In this document: in pieces, positions 17,255-25,112 of the stretch
Layout: every line of letters starts with the position of its first letter
How positions within the stretch are numbered: position 1 is the stretch's first letter
NCBI RefSeq assembly: GCF_023700005.1
Contig: NZ_JAMLJK010000001.1
Coordinates: forward strand, 1,409,096-1,473,095
Source: Larsenimonas rhizosphaerae
GTDB taxonomy: Bacteria > Pseudomonadota > Gammaproteobacteria > Pseudomonadales > Halomonadaceae
Direction of reading: 5' to 3'
DNA: 64,000 nucleotides
The notes under the pieces: generated by a model
The model's database searches: none
What the model was told of the DNA's origin: nothing
What the model saw: the letters and a program-made list of their open reading frames with translations, nothing else
Position numbers and translations under genes: made by a program

Positions 17255-17384
17255 GATATAAACCGTGAAGCGGTGGTCATAGTAGGCAAGACGATGTGAA
17301 TTTCAGTCAGTCGCTGATAGCAGCAACGTCTTGCTTACTGTTCCTTGTACTTGACCGCCACACCCTTGTGGCGGTTTTTTTATG
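17255..17384 (+). ncRNA. Candidate small RNA ending in an intrinsic terminator
   Basis: No reading frame uses this stretch, yet it ends in a strong terminator and contains a 12-bp helix (GTAGGCAAGACG at 17282-17293 with CGTCTTGCTTAC at 17327-17338, one G-U pair) enclosing a 33-nt loop. A TATAAA element lies just upstream (about 17256-17262). No coding gene precedes the terminator on this strand (the tRNA is on the other strand), so the terminator needs some transcript to end. I do not recognise an Rfam family. The 5' end is a guess. Confidence 0.45.
17354..17381 (+). terminator. Intrinsic terminator of the candidate sRNA
   Basis: A perfect 8-bp stem CCGCCACA/TGTGGCGG with a CCCT loop is followed by seven T residues. 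Confidence 0.88.
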
Positions 17385-17459
17385 CCTGATGTCTGGCCGA
17401 GGGTTGGTATGTGGTCGATCCATCCTCATATGTAGTATCAAGGGCAAAGGAGGTTCATC

Positions 17460-17705
17460 ATGAATGCACGAGAGTATCTCGCCCGCCAGGGAATTTCCCT
17501 GGACAAGGAAGAAGACAAGCCCAACACGCTGGAAGAAAAGGCCTGGGCCCGCGCAAGGGCATCGGGTGCCCAGCGACCCCGTTCAGGCACACCGTTTGAC
17601 TGGGAAGACTGGGAGCATTATCACGATGAGCTGGCGGGGGATGCCGAAGCGCTTGCCCGCAAGCAGATAAAACGTGATGATGACGGTGGGTCGGGATCGA
17701 CCTGA
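17460..17705 (+). CDS. Small conserved-looking hydrophilic protein of unknown function
   Basis: I do not recognise this 81-aa protein. It is very hydrophilic, with alternating acidic and basic residues, a Trp-rich patch (FDWEDWEHYHDEL, residues 47-59) and an acidic C-terminus; it has no signal peptide or membrane segment. A near-perfect ribosome site (AAAGGAGGT) seven bases before the ATG and coding-like composition support it as real. It is followed 31 bases later by a Pmp3/YqaE gene, so the two may be a small stress-related pair; that link is inference. Confidence 0.75.
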   Translation: MNAREYLARQGISLDKEEDKPNTLEEKAWARARASGAQRPRSGTPFDWEDWEHYHDELAGDAEALARKQIKRDDDGGSGST

Positions 17706-17736
17706 ATTCATTGACTTACTATGACAAGGAGCCGTC

Positions 17737-17898
17737 ATGGACATTATTCGCATTATTCTGGCAATCATCTTTCCACCGCTGGGTGTGTTGATGCAGGTGG
17801 GGATTGCCAACAAGCATTTCTGGATCAATATTGTACTGACCCTGTGTGGCTTCATTCCCGGTATCGTGCACGCGGTCTGGGTTATCGCCAAGTACTGA
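17737..17898 (+). CDS. YqaE/Pmp3 family membrane peptide
   Basis: A 53-aa protein with two membrane segments and the Pmp3 family pattern: LAIIFPPLGVLMQVG in the first segment, a short KHFWIN loop, then LTLCGFIPGIVHAVWVI. Members in bacteria and plants are induced by salt, cold or envelope stress and are thought to stabilise membrane potential. An AAGGAG ribosome site precedes the ATG, and a bidirectional terminator follows 14 bases after the stop. It is below usual length cut-offs and easily missed. Confidence 0.92.
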   Translation: MDIIRIILAIIFPPLGVLMQVGIANKHFWINIVLTLCGFIPGIVHAVWVIAKY

Positions 17899-17911
17899 TG
17901 CACGCTGCGTG

Positions 17912-17941
17912 AAAAGGCCTGCCTATATGGCAGGCCTTTTT
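17912..17941. terminator. Bidirectional terminator between yqaE and the DUF6314 gene
   Basis: AAAAGGCCTGCC and GGCAGGCCTTTT form a 12-bp perfect stem with A and T tracts on both sides, so it can stop transcripts of both converging genes. Confidence 0.9.
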
Positions 17942-17957
17942 CATGTCTGCTCGTTCG

Positions 17958-18455
17958 TCAGGCAGTGCGGTAGTAGTAGCGAAGGTACTCGTTCTTGCGT
18001 GGCCCCTGGATATGCCAGTCAAGTTGCATATGACCTCTTTGGAGTGTGAGAGCTGCACTGTAGCGATCATCGCCGCACAGATGTGGCGTGTCCGTCACCA
18101 AGCGACGGGCATTCAGGGGATCGGCCACCAGGTCGAACAGCCAGACGGGATGTAATGGGCCACGGCGTTCGTGGTGAAGGGAAATGCGTTCGGCGGCATG
18201 AGTGAAGCGGAACACGTTGCGAGTGATGCTTTGATGGCCGGCGTTGTCGATGAACGTCCCGGTTTCATGCAGGCGAACTACTGTACCGGTGGCGTCCTGT
18301 TCAGGCGTTGCGGTGCCTTCACCAGTACCCGACCAGCCGGAATGTGACCCGGGGCCGGGATGGGCCTCAAAGCGGTAGCGGCAGGTGTTTAACAGTGCCT
18401 GTCGGCACTCTATAATGGCTGTTAACCAATCATCGATTTCAGGTTGACAATGCAA
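17958..18455 (-). CDS. DUF6314 family protein
   Basis: A 165-aa cytosolic protein whose C-terminal half has the DUF6314 pattern: VWLFDLVADP, PHLCGDDRYSAAL, then a Trp-containing WHIQGPRKNEYLRYYYR. The fold resembles a small beta barrel; no function is known. The only usable start is TTG at 18455, with a weak GAG upstream, because no ATG lies in the N-terminal half. Its start codon coincides with the start of the divergent transporter gene, so its promoter must lie inside that gene. Confidence 0.7.
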   Translation of the reverse strand: MHCQPEIDDWLTAIIECRQALLNTCRYRFEAHPGPGSHSGWSGTGEGTATPEQDATGTVVRLHETGTFIDNAGHQSITRNVFRFTHAAERISLHHERRGPLHPVWLFDLVADPLNARRLVTDTPHLCGDDRYSAALTLQRGHMQLDWHIQGPRKNEYLRYYYRTA

Positions 18456-19336
18456 TGGGCTATCTCGTATTTGTTACCGGCCTGTGGGCCTTCTCACTCA
18501 GTTTCATCGGCGTTTATATCGCCGGACAGGTCGACAGCTACTTTGCGATCCTGACGCGTATCGTGCTGGCCTTTCTGTTGTTCCTGCCATTTTTGAAGCC
18601 CGGTTCGGTGCCTCATCGCGTCAAGCTGGGCCTGATGGCCATCGGGGCGATTCAGCTCGGGTTGATGTATGTCTCCTACTATCAGTCCTTCCTGCTGCTG
18701 AGCGTGCCGGAAATTCTTCTGTTCACCATCTTCACCCCCATTTATATCACGCTGCTCAATGACATGCTGGCCCGTCGATTTTCACTGCTGCACCTTGTAA
18801 CGGCATTGATCGCGGTGGCAGGTGCAGCACTGATTCGTTTCGAGGGGCTGACCGAGAACTACTGGCTGGGCTTCATGATGGTACAGGCCTGCAACCTGTG
18901 CTTTGCCATCGGTCAGGTCGCTTATCGTCATCTGATGGCACGTGAGCAGCTGGATGTGCCGGCCCGGACGGTATTTGGCTGGTTCTACGCCGGCGCACTG
19001 GTAGTCGCTGTACTGGCCTACCTGATACTAGGGGACAAGAGCGCCCCCGCACCGGCGCCGCTTCAGTGGGGCATCCTGATCTGGCTGGGGCTGATGGCGT
19101 CCGGGCTGGGCTACTTCCTGTGGAACGAGGGGGCGCGGCGAGTAGACGCCGGTACCCTGGCCATCATGAACAACATGCTGATTCCCGCAGGCATCCTGGT
19201 CAATGTGCTGATCTGGAATCGCGATGCCGATCTCGTTCGGCTGGCTTTGGGCGGAGCGGTCATGGTGGTCGCGCTGGTATTCAATGAACTGCTGGACCGG
19301 CGGCGGCAGGCCGGATCGGCCGCCGCACCGGCCTGA
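18455..19336 (+). CDS. EamA-type drug/metabolite transporter (DMT superfamily)
   Basis: A 293-aa protein with about ten hydrophobic segments in two EamA repeats. It begins directly with a membrane segment (MGYLVFVTGLWAFSLSF) and ends in a short charged tail. A conserved-looking YYQSFLLLSVPEILLFT segment and FFLWNEGARRV-like region (YFLWNEGARR) suggest the carboxylate/amino-acid branch, but the substrate cannot be read. It is divergent from and start-to-start overlapping with the DUF6314 gene, and convergent with the metal permease 4 bases away. Confidence 0.85.
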   Translation: MGYLVFVTGLWAFSLSFIGVYIAGQVDSYFAILTRIVLAFLLFLPFLKPGSVPHRVKLGLMAIGAIQLGLMYVSYYQSFLLLSVPEILLFTIFTPIYITLLNDMLARRFSLLHLVTALIAVAGAALIRFEGLTENYWLGFMMVQACNLCFAIGQVAYRHLMAREQLDVPARTVFGWFYAGALVVAVLAYLILGDKSAPAPAPLQWGILIWLGLMASGLGYFLWNEGARRVDAGTLAIMNNMLIPAGILVNVLIWNRDADLVRLALGGAVMVVALVFNELLDRRRQAGSAAAPA

Positions 19337-19340
19337 GTGG

Positions 19341-20462
19341 TCAATCAGATCGATGGCCGTGATGTGCATGCTCATGTGCTGACCGGCCTTGCCATCGATG
19401 CACCAAACGTTGCCACAGGTCACTCATAATCGCCACGGCCAGCAGAACAGACGCGGTAACGCTGATGGCCGTGGGTAACAGCTGGCCGGCCCCGGTCAGC
19501 TCTCCCTGAATATCAACATGGCCCAGTGCTACCAGCGCGTTGGTGGCGTAGCCAAAGCCGATGGCAACCCCAATGACGCCCACCAGATAGGCGGCCAGAG
19601 CACGAGGCCCCATTTCACGATGCACGATACCCAGCGTGGCCATATTGGTCGCAGGTCCTGCCAGCAGAAATACCAGTACGGCGCCCGGGGATACTCCTGC
19701 AAGCATCAGCCCGGCGGCCAGTGGGGTAGACGCTGAGGCACAGATGTACATGGGTACGCCTACCAGGGCCATGATGATCATTGCGCCTGGGCCTTGAGTA
19801 ACTTCCGCCAGGGCGTCATGTGGCACCAGTGCAACGATCAGCGCCGAGGCAATCAGACCTGCGATCAGCCACAGAGACAGATCTCCCAGCACTTCGGTAA
19901 AGGCATAGCGCTGCCCGTCCCAGAGCCGACGTGCCAGAGAAGGCGGTTGAGTGGCTGCCATGCTGTCCGCCAGGCGCAAATGACCGCAGCATCGGGTACT
20001 ACAGGTGGTCTTCGACACATCATCGGCTGCCGGTAGAGGGGCGGATTGCCTACGGTCGCTGAACAGGACCAGCATGGCGGCGGCAAGGGCCGAGCAGGTA
20101 GCAGCCACCGGGCGAATTATCGTCATGAATGGGCCCAGCAGGGCCCAGGACACTGCGATCGAGTCGGCGCCGGTTTCAGGTGTGGAAATCAGAAAGGCTG
20201 TCGTGGCGCTGTTGGAGGCACCTGCGCGTTTGAGGCCGATCGCTGCGGGAATGACCCCGCAGGAACACAGGGGCAGGGGAATGCCGATCAGTGCTGCCTT
20301 GATGGCAGGCCAAGGGCCATTGCCCTGCAGCTGACGCCCCAGGTGAGCGCTTTTGACAAATGTCTTCAACAGGCCGGCCACGACCAGCCCAAGCAGTAGC
20401 CAGAAGGCGGCCTCCTGCCAGAGTTCCAAAAAGGCGTTCAGAATATCAGTCATCATGTTCAT
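19341..20462 (-). CDS. SO_0444-type Cu/Zn efflux permease (DUF318 family)
   Basis: A 373-aa polytopic membrane protein of the YraQ/DUF318 permease family. It shows the signature PLPLCSCGVIPAAIGL (Cys pair in a membrane-proximal loop), a Cys-rich cytoplasmic stretch (TTCSTRCCGH) and a His-rich C-terminus (HEHAHHGHRSD) that could bind metal. The subfamily is linked by annotation and context to Cu/Zn efflux. Its start, with GGAG upstream, lies inside the last 17 bases of a ZntR-like regulator, so the two are co-transcribed from a MerR-type promoter. Confidence 0.85.
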   Translation of the reverse strand: MNMMTDILNAFLELWQEAAFWLLLGLVVAGLLKTFVKSAHLGRQLQGNGPWPAIKAALIGIPLPLCSCGVIPAAIGLKRAGASNSATTAFLISTPETGADSIAVSWALLGPFMTIIRPVAATCSALAAAMLVLFSDRRQSAPLPAADDVSKTTCSTRCCGHLRLADSMAATQPPSLARRLWDGQRYAFTEVLGDLSLWLIAGLIASALIVALVPHDALAEVTQGPGAMIIMALVGVPMYICASASTPLAAGLMLAGVSPGAVLVFLLAGPATNMATLGIVHREMGPRALAAYLVGVIGVAIGFGYATNALVALGHVDIQGELTGAGQLLPTAISVTASVLLAVAIMSDLWQRLVHRWQGRSAHEHAHHGHRSD

Positions 20463-20886
20463 GCGGGGCTCCAGGACGCTCGCCGTCGGCCAGGGCTGTC
20501 AGGATGGTGCAATGAGTGGCAGCGTGTGTGCCGCCACAGCAGCGTTCGTTGATAAGGCTCAGGGCGTCATGCATGCGGCTCAGTTCGCTCATGCGGGCCT
20601 TTATCTCGCGCTGCTTTGTCCGTGCAATTGCCTTGACCTCTTCACAGGTGTGCGCATCGCGGTTGACCTCAAGTGTCAGCAGCTCTGCTATGTCCTTCAG
20701 GCTGAACCCCATGTGCTTGGCGCGCTGAATAAAGGCGAGGCGCTCGATATTGGCGGGGTCAAAACGGCGATAGCCGTTGGGCTCCCGGGTTGGCGTGAGC
20801 AGCAGATCCTGCTGCTCGTAGTAGCGAATGGTTTCAACGGACAGCCCGCTTTCACGGGCCAGTTCCCCGCGCTTTAGTCCGATCAT
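20446..20886 (-). CDS. MerR-family metal-responsive regulator, ZntR-like
   Basis: The 146-aa protein has the MerR winged-helix start (LARESGLSVETIRYYEQQDLL) and a dimer helix. Its metal-binding residues match E. coli ZntR with a uniform offset of two: Cys81, Cys116, Cys117, His121 and Cys126, in CCGGTHAATHC. This points to Zn(II), possibly Cd or Pb, rather than Cu(I). Unlike most MerR proteins it is not divergent from its target but is the first gene of the same operon as the permease, so it should activate its own synthesis. Confidence 0.9.
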   Translation of the reverse strand: MIGLKRGELARESGLSVETIRYYEQQDLLLTPTREPNGYRRFDPANIERLAFIQRAKHMGFSLKDIAELLTLEVNRDAHTCEEVKAIARTKQREIKARMSELSRMHDALSLINERCCGGTHAATHCTILTALADGERPGAPHEHDD

Positions 20887-20924
20887 CGTTGGTTTCCCGC
20901 CATTAAGAATGTTTATCTTCCGAC

Positions 20925-20956
20925 AGGATAAACCCTGTAGCCTACCCCAGGGTCAA
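20925..20956 (-). promoter_or_regulatory. MerR-type promoter with 20-bp spacer (ZntR-like operator)
   Basis: On the minus strand TTGACC (20956-20951) and TATCCT (20930-20925) are separated by 20 bases instead of 17. The spacer holds a dyad, ACCCT, GTAG, G, CTAC, AGGGT, very like the E. coli zntA operator. The long spacer is the hallmark of promoters that MerR activators untwist. It drives the regulator and the permease and overlaps the last codon of the DUF1853 gene. Confidence 0.88.
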
Positions 20957-21906
20957 GCCTGTTCATGGCATGCCGGATCGAAGGGCGGCCAGGGCGGCAG
21001 TCCGATCCGCGATGGCCAGTCAGGGCTGGCCACCATCAGCCGGGTTATCGCGCCGGAAGCGTGCTTGCACCAGAAGGGGTGATGCTGTGTTTCGGCTATC
21101 TGCGAAAGTGCCGGGATAAGGTCGCCGGGTGGCCTGAAGTCCTCGAGTGATGGGGCCGCAAGCCAGTGAGGCTTGCCCATTCGACACAGCCCTTCGATAG
21201 AGTGGGCTTCCAGAAAGGCTGTCAGGGCTCGGGGATAGACCCAGTGGCCTCGCAGGTGTTCTGCTGCGGCCCCCCGAGGCGCTGGCAGCGAAGGTGCGCC
21301 ATCCTGCCAGGGATAAAGCAGCGCACCTGTGACATGAACCTGCTGATGCAGGGAGATATCTGCTGTCAGGCCAAGGCGAGTGCCATCAATATGGCGTGCG
21401 ATGGGGAGCTGATGACGCATCAGCCGTGCTGTTTTACGGGCCAGGCTATCCACGCCGCTGGTGCCAATCCAGCGCGACATGCTGTCCGGATGCCCGGGAC
21501 CCTCAGGCAGGCCAAGAAAAAACTTGGCCGCCACTTCCAAGTGAAACAGGGAGTCATGGCGCTGATACAGCAGGTCCAGTTCGCCCAGCGTCACGGGGCG
21601 GGTGCCGGTGTCGTCGATCAGCGGCAGATTGTGGGCCAGCAGGGTGGTGTCACCCCGAGCCGCCAGTAGTGTTTGCCATAATTGCTCTACATAAAGTCCC
21701 AGCCGCGGCAGGCGAGGCAGCGGGCCCAGCAGACAGGACGGCGGAGCAGCGCCGGCTGCGGCCTGACCCAGCAATACCGATGTGGCCGGTGTGGGGGCGC
21801 CCAGATCGATCAGGCGGGGAGAATGGGCCAGCCACGCAAGGTCACGTGCAATTTTTACGGGGTCAAGCATGGCCCCGGTTTGCTCCGGGTCTGGTGTTGA
21901 TCGCAT
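20953..21906 (-). CDS. DUF1853 family protein
   Basis: A 317-aa cytosolic protein with the DUF1853 pattern: RDLAWLAHSP near the N-terminus, LGLYVEQLWQTLL, the segment TLGELDLLYQ, and LEVAAKFFLG. Distant resemblance of this family to PD-(D/E)XK-like folds has been discussed, but I cannot confirm any active site and the function is unknown. ATG at 21906 is used; an ATG at 21870 is also possible. It is divergent from nadK with only 36 bases between. Confidence 0.8.
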   Translation of the reverse strand: MRSTPDPEQTGAMLDPVKIARDLAWLAHSPRLIDLGAPTPATSVLLGQAAAGAAPPSCLLGPLPRLPRLGLYVEQLWQTLLAARGDTTLLAHNLPLIDDTGTRPVTLGELDLLYQRHDSLFHLEVAAKFFLGLPEGPGHPDSMSRWIGTSGVDSLARKTARLMRHQLPIARHIDGTRLGLTADISLHQQVHVTGALLYPWQDGAPSLPAPRGAAAEHLRGHWVYPRALTAFLEAHSIEGLCRMGKPHWLAAPSLEDFRPPGDLIPALSQIAETQHHPFWCKHASGAITRLMVASPDWPSRIGLPPWPPFDPACHEQA

Positions 21907-21942
21907 AATGCGCGGACTCTGAAGGTTACTGGAAATAATCTC

Positions 21943-22824
21943 ATGCCATCGTTCAAGACGATCGGCCTGATTGGCCGCCTGGGCAGTGCCAATGCACTGA
22001 TTACTCTGAAGCGTCTGATCCGGTTTTTACAGGAGCGCGGCTGCCGCGTCATTATTGAAGACCATATTGCCGAATCATTGCTGGGGCAGGCTCCGGAAGT
22101 GATGAGCAGTGAGCAGATGGGGCGTACCTGTGATCTGGTGGTTGTCGTCGGTGGTGATGGCAGTCTGCTGGGGGCGGCTCGTGTGTTGTGTGCCTACGGT
22201 ACGCCCGTGCTGGGGGTCAATCGCGGTCGTCTCGGGTTTTTGACCGATATTGCCCCGGATGAGGTGGAAACCCGTGTCGGTGATGTGCTGGATGGCAACT
22301 TCGAAAGCGAACAGCGCTTTCTGCTTGAGATGGATATCGTGCGTGATGGCGAGCAGGTGGCCAGCGGTACCAGCCTCAATGACGTGGTGCTGCACCCCGG
22401 CAAGGCAATCCAGATGATCGAGTTCGAGCTGTTCATCAATGATCAGTTCGTCTATACGCTGCGCGCGGACGGCCTGATCATTGCGACCCCGACCGGCTCA
22501 ACGGCCTACGCGCTGTCCGGGGGCGGCCCGATTCTGCATCCCGGGCTCGAGGCCATCGAACTGGTACCACTGTGTCCGCATACGCTGTCGAGTCGGCCGA
22601 TCGTGGTCGATGCCAGCAGTCGGATTACGCTGCATGTCGGGGAGACCAACGATGCGTTCCCGCATGTCAGCTGCGATGGCCAGTCTCAAGCCGTGGCCAG
22701 GCCAGGCGATATCATTCATGTAGCACGCAAGGCGGCACGACTGAGGCTGATTCACCCTATCGGCCACGATTTCTACGATATCTGCCGAAGCAAGCTGGGG
22801 TGGAGTAATCGACTTGGGGAGTAA
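21943..22824 (+). CDS. nadK: NAD kinase
   Basis: NadK phosphorylates NAD+ to NADP+ in the cytoplasm. The 293-aa protein, typical in length for gammaproteobacteria, shows the catalytic VVVGGDGSLLGAAR motif, GVNRGRLGFLTD, and the NAD-binding IATPTGSTAYALSGGGP. The C-terminus (HPIGHDFYDICRSKLGW) is also canonical. A metallophosphoesterase gene starts four bases after its stop, indicating co-transcription. Confidence 0.97.
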   Translation: MPSFKTIGLIGRLGSANALITLKRLIRFLQERGCRVIIEDHIAESLLGQAPEVMSSEQMGRTCDLVVVVGGDGSLLGAARVLCAYGTPVLGVNRGRLGFLTDIAPDEVETRVGDVLDGNFESEQRFLLEMDIVRDGEQVASGTSLNDVVLHPGKAIQMIEFELFINDQFVYTLRADGLIIATPTGSTAYALSGGGPILHPGLEAIELVPLCPHTLSSRPIVVDASSRITLHVGETNDAFPHVSCDGQSQAVARPGDIIHVARKAARLRLIHPIGHDFYDICRSKLGWSNRLGE

Positions 22825-22828
22825 TGCC

Positions 22829-23818
22829 ATGACCACCACCGGACAGGCCTATGATCTGATCGGCGATGTGCATGGCTGCGGCGCGACGCTTGCAGTGCTG
22901 CTTGAACGACTGGGGTACCGCCGGGATGACGGGGTTTACCGCCATCCCGAACGCAAGGTCATCTTTCTGGGTGATCTGATCGATCGTGGGCCGCGGGTGC
23001 GACTGGCCCTGAGTATTGCCCGCAGCATGGTGGAAGCCGGCGAAGCGCTGATCGTGATGGGCAATCATGAGTACAACGCGCTGACCTACTGCCTGCCGGC
23101 ACACGATGGCAATACCTGGCTGCGCCCGCACACGCCGCGGACGACCCGGGTCATCCAGGAAACGCTGGACCAGTTTGCCGATACCCCGGCTGAATGGGAC
23201 GACTATCTGGCCTGGTTCATGACCCTGCCGCTGTGCCTTGAACTTCCCGATCTTCGCGTGGTGCATGCCTGCTGGGATGAGGCCCTTGTGCGCCGTTTTC
23301 TGGCTCGGCGCCCCGAGGGGAATATTGATCGCGCCTTTCTTGAGCGTACCGTGCGCCGAGACAGTTTCGAGCATCAGGTCATGGATCGCCTGACCCGGGG
23401 AGTGGACGTCATCATGCCGGATGGGATTCAGATCCATTCCGGCGACGGGTTTACCCGGCGAAGCTTTCGAGCCAACTTCTGGGCACAGTCGCCGCAGACC
23501 TATGGCGATGTTGTCTTTCAGCCGGACCATCTGCCGGCCGAGCTGGACGATCACCCGCTCAGTGAAGAGGAAAAGGCCCGATTACCGTTTTATGGTCCTG
23601 ACGAACTCCCGCTGTTTATCGGGCACTACTGGTGTGAGGGCATTCCGGCCTTGCCGGCCCCCAATATTGCCTGCCTGGATTACAGTGCCGTCAAGTATGG
23701 TCGGCTGGTGGCTTACCGGTTTGACGGCGAATCCCGGCTGGATGCCAACCGATTCGTGTGGCTCAAGGTACTGTCCGGGCGGGATGCTGAAAAAAAATCC
23801 AGAGAATTTTACAGATAG
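22829..23818 (+). CDS. Calcineurin-like metallophosphoesterase
   Basis: A 329-aa PPP-family phosphoesterase with GDVHG (residues 12-16), GDLIDRG (48-54) and the GNHEYN motif near residue 80, followed by a histidine in VVHACWDE. The architecture resembles PrpE/diadenosine-tetraphosphatase-like enzymes, with a long C-terminal half and a late GHYWCEG. The substrate is unknown; placement right after nadK hints at a nucleotide-related substrate, which is inference. ATG at 22829 is preceded by GGGGAG. A terminator-like hairpin follows. Confidence 0.85.
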   Translation: MTTTGQAYDLIGDVHGCGATLAVLLERLGYRRDDGVYRHPERKVIFLGDLIDRGPRVRLALSIARSMVEAGEALIVMGNHEYNALTYCLPAHDGNTWLRPHTPRTTRVIQETLDQFADTPAEWDDYLAWFMTLPLCLELPDLRVVHACWDEALVRRFLARRPEGNIDRAFLERTVRRDSFEHQVMDRLTRGVDVIMPDGIQIHSGDGFTRRSFRANFWAQSPQTYGDVVFQPDHLPAELDDHPLSEEEKARLPFYGPDELPLFIGHYWCEGIPALPAPNIACLDYSAVKYGRLVAYRFDGESRLDANRFVWLKVLSGRDAEKKSREFYR

Positions 23819-23878
23819 CAGGAACTTTGATTCGCTGCCGCCATCTGAGTAAGTGTTCCCTTGAATGATCCCTTGCTC

Positions 23879-23913
23879 AAGTCCGGTGGTTTATCCCCCG
23901 GGCTTCTTTTTTT
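23879..23913 (+). terminator. Probable intrinsic terminator after the metallophosphoesterase gene
   Basis: AAGTCCGG pairs with CCGGGCTT (one G-U) across an 11-nt loop and is followed by CTTTTTTT. Confidence 0.6.
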
Positions 23914-23981
23914 GCGCGCTATACTGACCGGCGTCGCTTCTGGACAGGTGGCAATGTTTTTTCATGACAGGGCACAAGGCC

Positions 23982-24830
23982 ATGGCAAAAGTACTTCAAT
24001 TTCCCACCGACATTGATCTCTCGGTGCTGCGCAAGGCGCTGTGGGATCACCGCATTTCTCACCATTATCGCCGCGACGACAATGAGCAGCTGATCTTTTT
24101 GATGGATGACAGTCAGCTCGATCAGGCCGTGACGCTGACCGAGCAGTTTCGCAACAATGACGCGCTGACGCTGTCGCCGGACACTGATCATCCCCGGACC
24201 TCTTCTGCAGGCAGCCTGCGCCATGCATTGGCCGCTGCTCCGCTGACCAGCGGCTGTATTGTCCTGTGCGCCCTGGTATACCTGCTGATGAATGTGGTGG
24301 GGGTGGAAGTGGTTACCCGGCTTACCATCGTTCCCATGATGCTGACCTCGGTCGGTCTTCAGGCCGGCACACTGGGCCAGGCCCTCACGGCAGGCGAGTT
24401 CTGGCGTCTGCTGACGCCGGTTTTTCTGCACTTTGGCTGGATGCACCTGGTCTTCAACATGGTGTGGCTCTGGTACTTCGGCCGCCAGATCGAGCAGCTT
24501 CAGGGGCAGTGGCGCTGGCTGCTCATTGTTATTCTGACCGGCATCGGCTCCAATCTGGCGCAGTATGCGATGGGCACGCTGTTGTTCGGTGGCATGTCCG
24601 GTGTGATTTACGCGCTGGTCGGGTACGTCTGGCTATGGTCACGGGAAAAGGACAGCGGGTTCAACGTGCCGACAGCGCTGGTGGTCTTCATGGTGGGCTG
24701 GATGGTGCTGTGCATGACCCCCCTGTCAGCGGCTGTCGGCTTTCCAAACGTAGCCAATGAAGCACACCTGGCAGGCATGCTGGGTGGCCTGATTCTGGGT
24801 AAACTGACACTGCTGCTGCATCGCCGCTGA
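23982..24830 (+). CDS. glpG: Rhomboid intramembrane serine protease GlpG
   Basis: A 282-aa rhomboid protease. A cytosolic N-terminal domain (about residues 1-75) precedes six membrane segments. The catalytic dyad is Ser206 in GGMSGVIYALVGY and His262 in NEAHLAGMLGG; the HxxxN oxyanion motif is in GWMHLVFNMVW. It cleaves single-pass membrane proteins within the bilayer. Two starts are possible: 23964 (adds six residues) and 23982; neither has a strong ribosome site. The DUF1315 gene follows after 15 bases. Confidence 0.93.
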   Translation: MAKVLQFPTDIDLSVLRKALWDHRISHHYRRDDNEQLIFLMDDSQLDQAVTLTEQFRNNDALTLSPDTDHPRTSSAGSLRHALAAAPLTSGCIVLCALVYLLMNVVGVEVVTRLTIVPMMLTSVGLQAGTLGQALTAGEFWRLLTPVFLHFGWMHLVFNMVWLWYFGRQIEQLQGQWRWLLIVILTGIGSNLAQYAMGTLLFGGMSGVIYALVGYVWLWSREKDSGFNVPTALVVFMVGWMVLCMTPLSAAVGFPNVANEAHLAGMLGGLILGKLTLLLHRR

Positions 24831-24845
24831 ACTTCAGGAGATCTC

Positions 24846-25112
24846 ATGAGCGATATGACCTTTGAAAAAATGATTGAACAGATGACGCCGGAAATGTACC
24901 AGCGCTTCAAGTCAGCCATCGAGCTGGGACGCTGGCCCGATGGCAACCGTCTCTCCAGGGAGCAGGTCGGGCTGTGCATGGAGGCCGTCATGCGTTATGA
25001 GCATGTTCGAGATATTCCGGAGAAGGACCGAATCGGCTATATCGAGCGTAATCAGTGTGCCTCGGATAGTGCGCCCGCCGACCAGGATGCTCCGATTAAA
25101 TGGATGAACTGA
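24846..25112 (+). CDS. DUF1315 (YeaC) family protein
   Basis: An 88-aa acidic protein of the YeaC/DUF1315 family, recognised by EQMTPEMYQRFKSAIELGRWPDGNRLSREQ and the later CMEAVMRYE. It is predicted helical and cytosolic; function unknown. A CAGGAG ribosome site precedes the ATG. The downstream DUF2797 gene begins inside its last codons, so the two are translated together. Confidence 0.9.
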   Translation: MSDMTFEKMIEQMTPEMYQRFKSAIELGRWPDGNRLSREQVGLCMEAVMRYEHVRDIPEKDRIGYIERNQCASDSAPADQDAPIKWMN

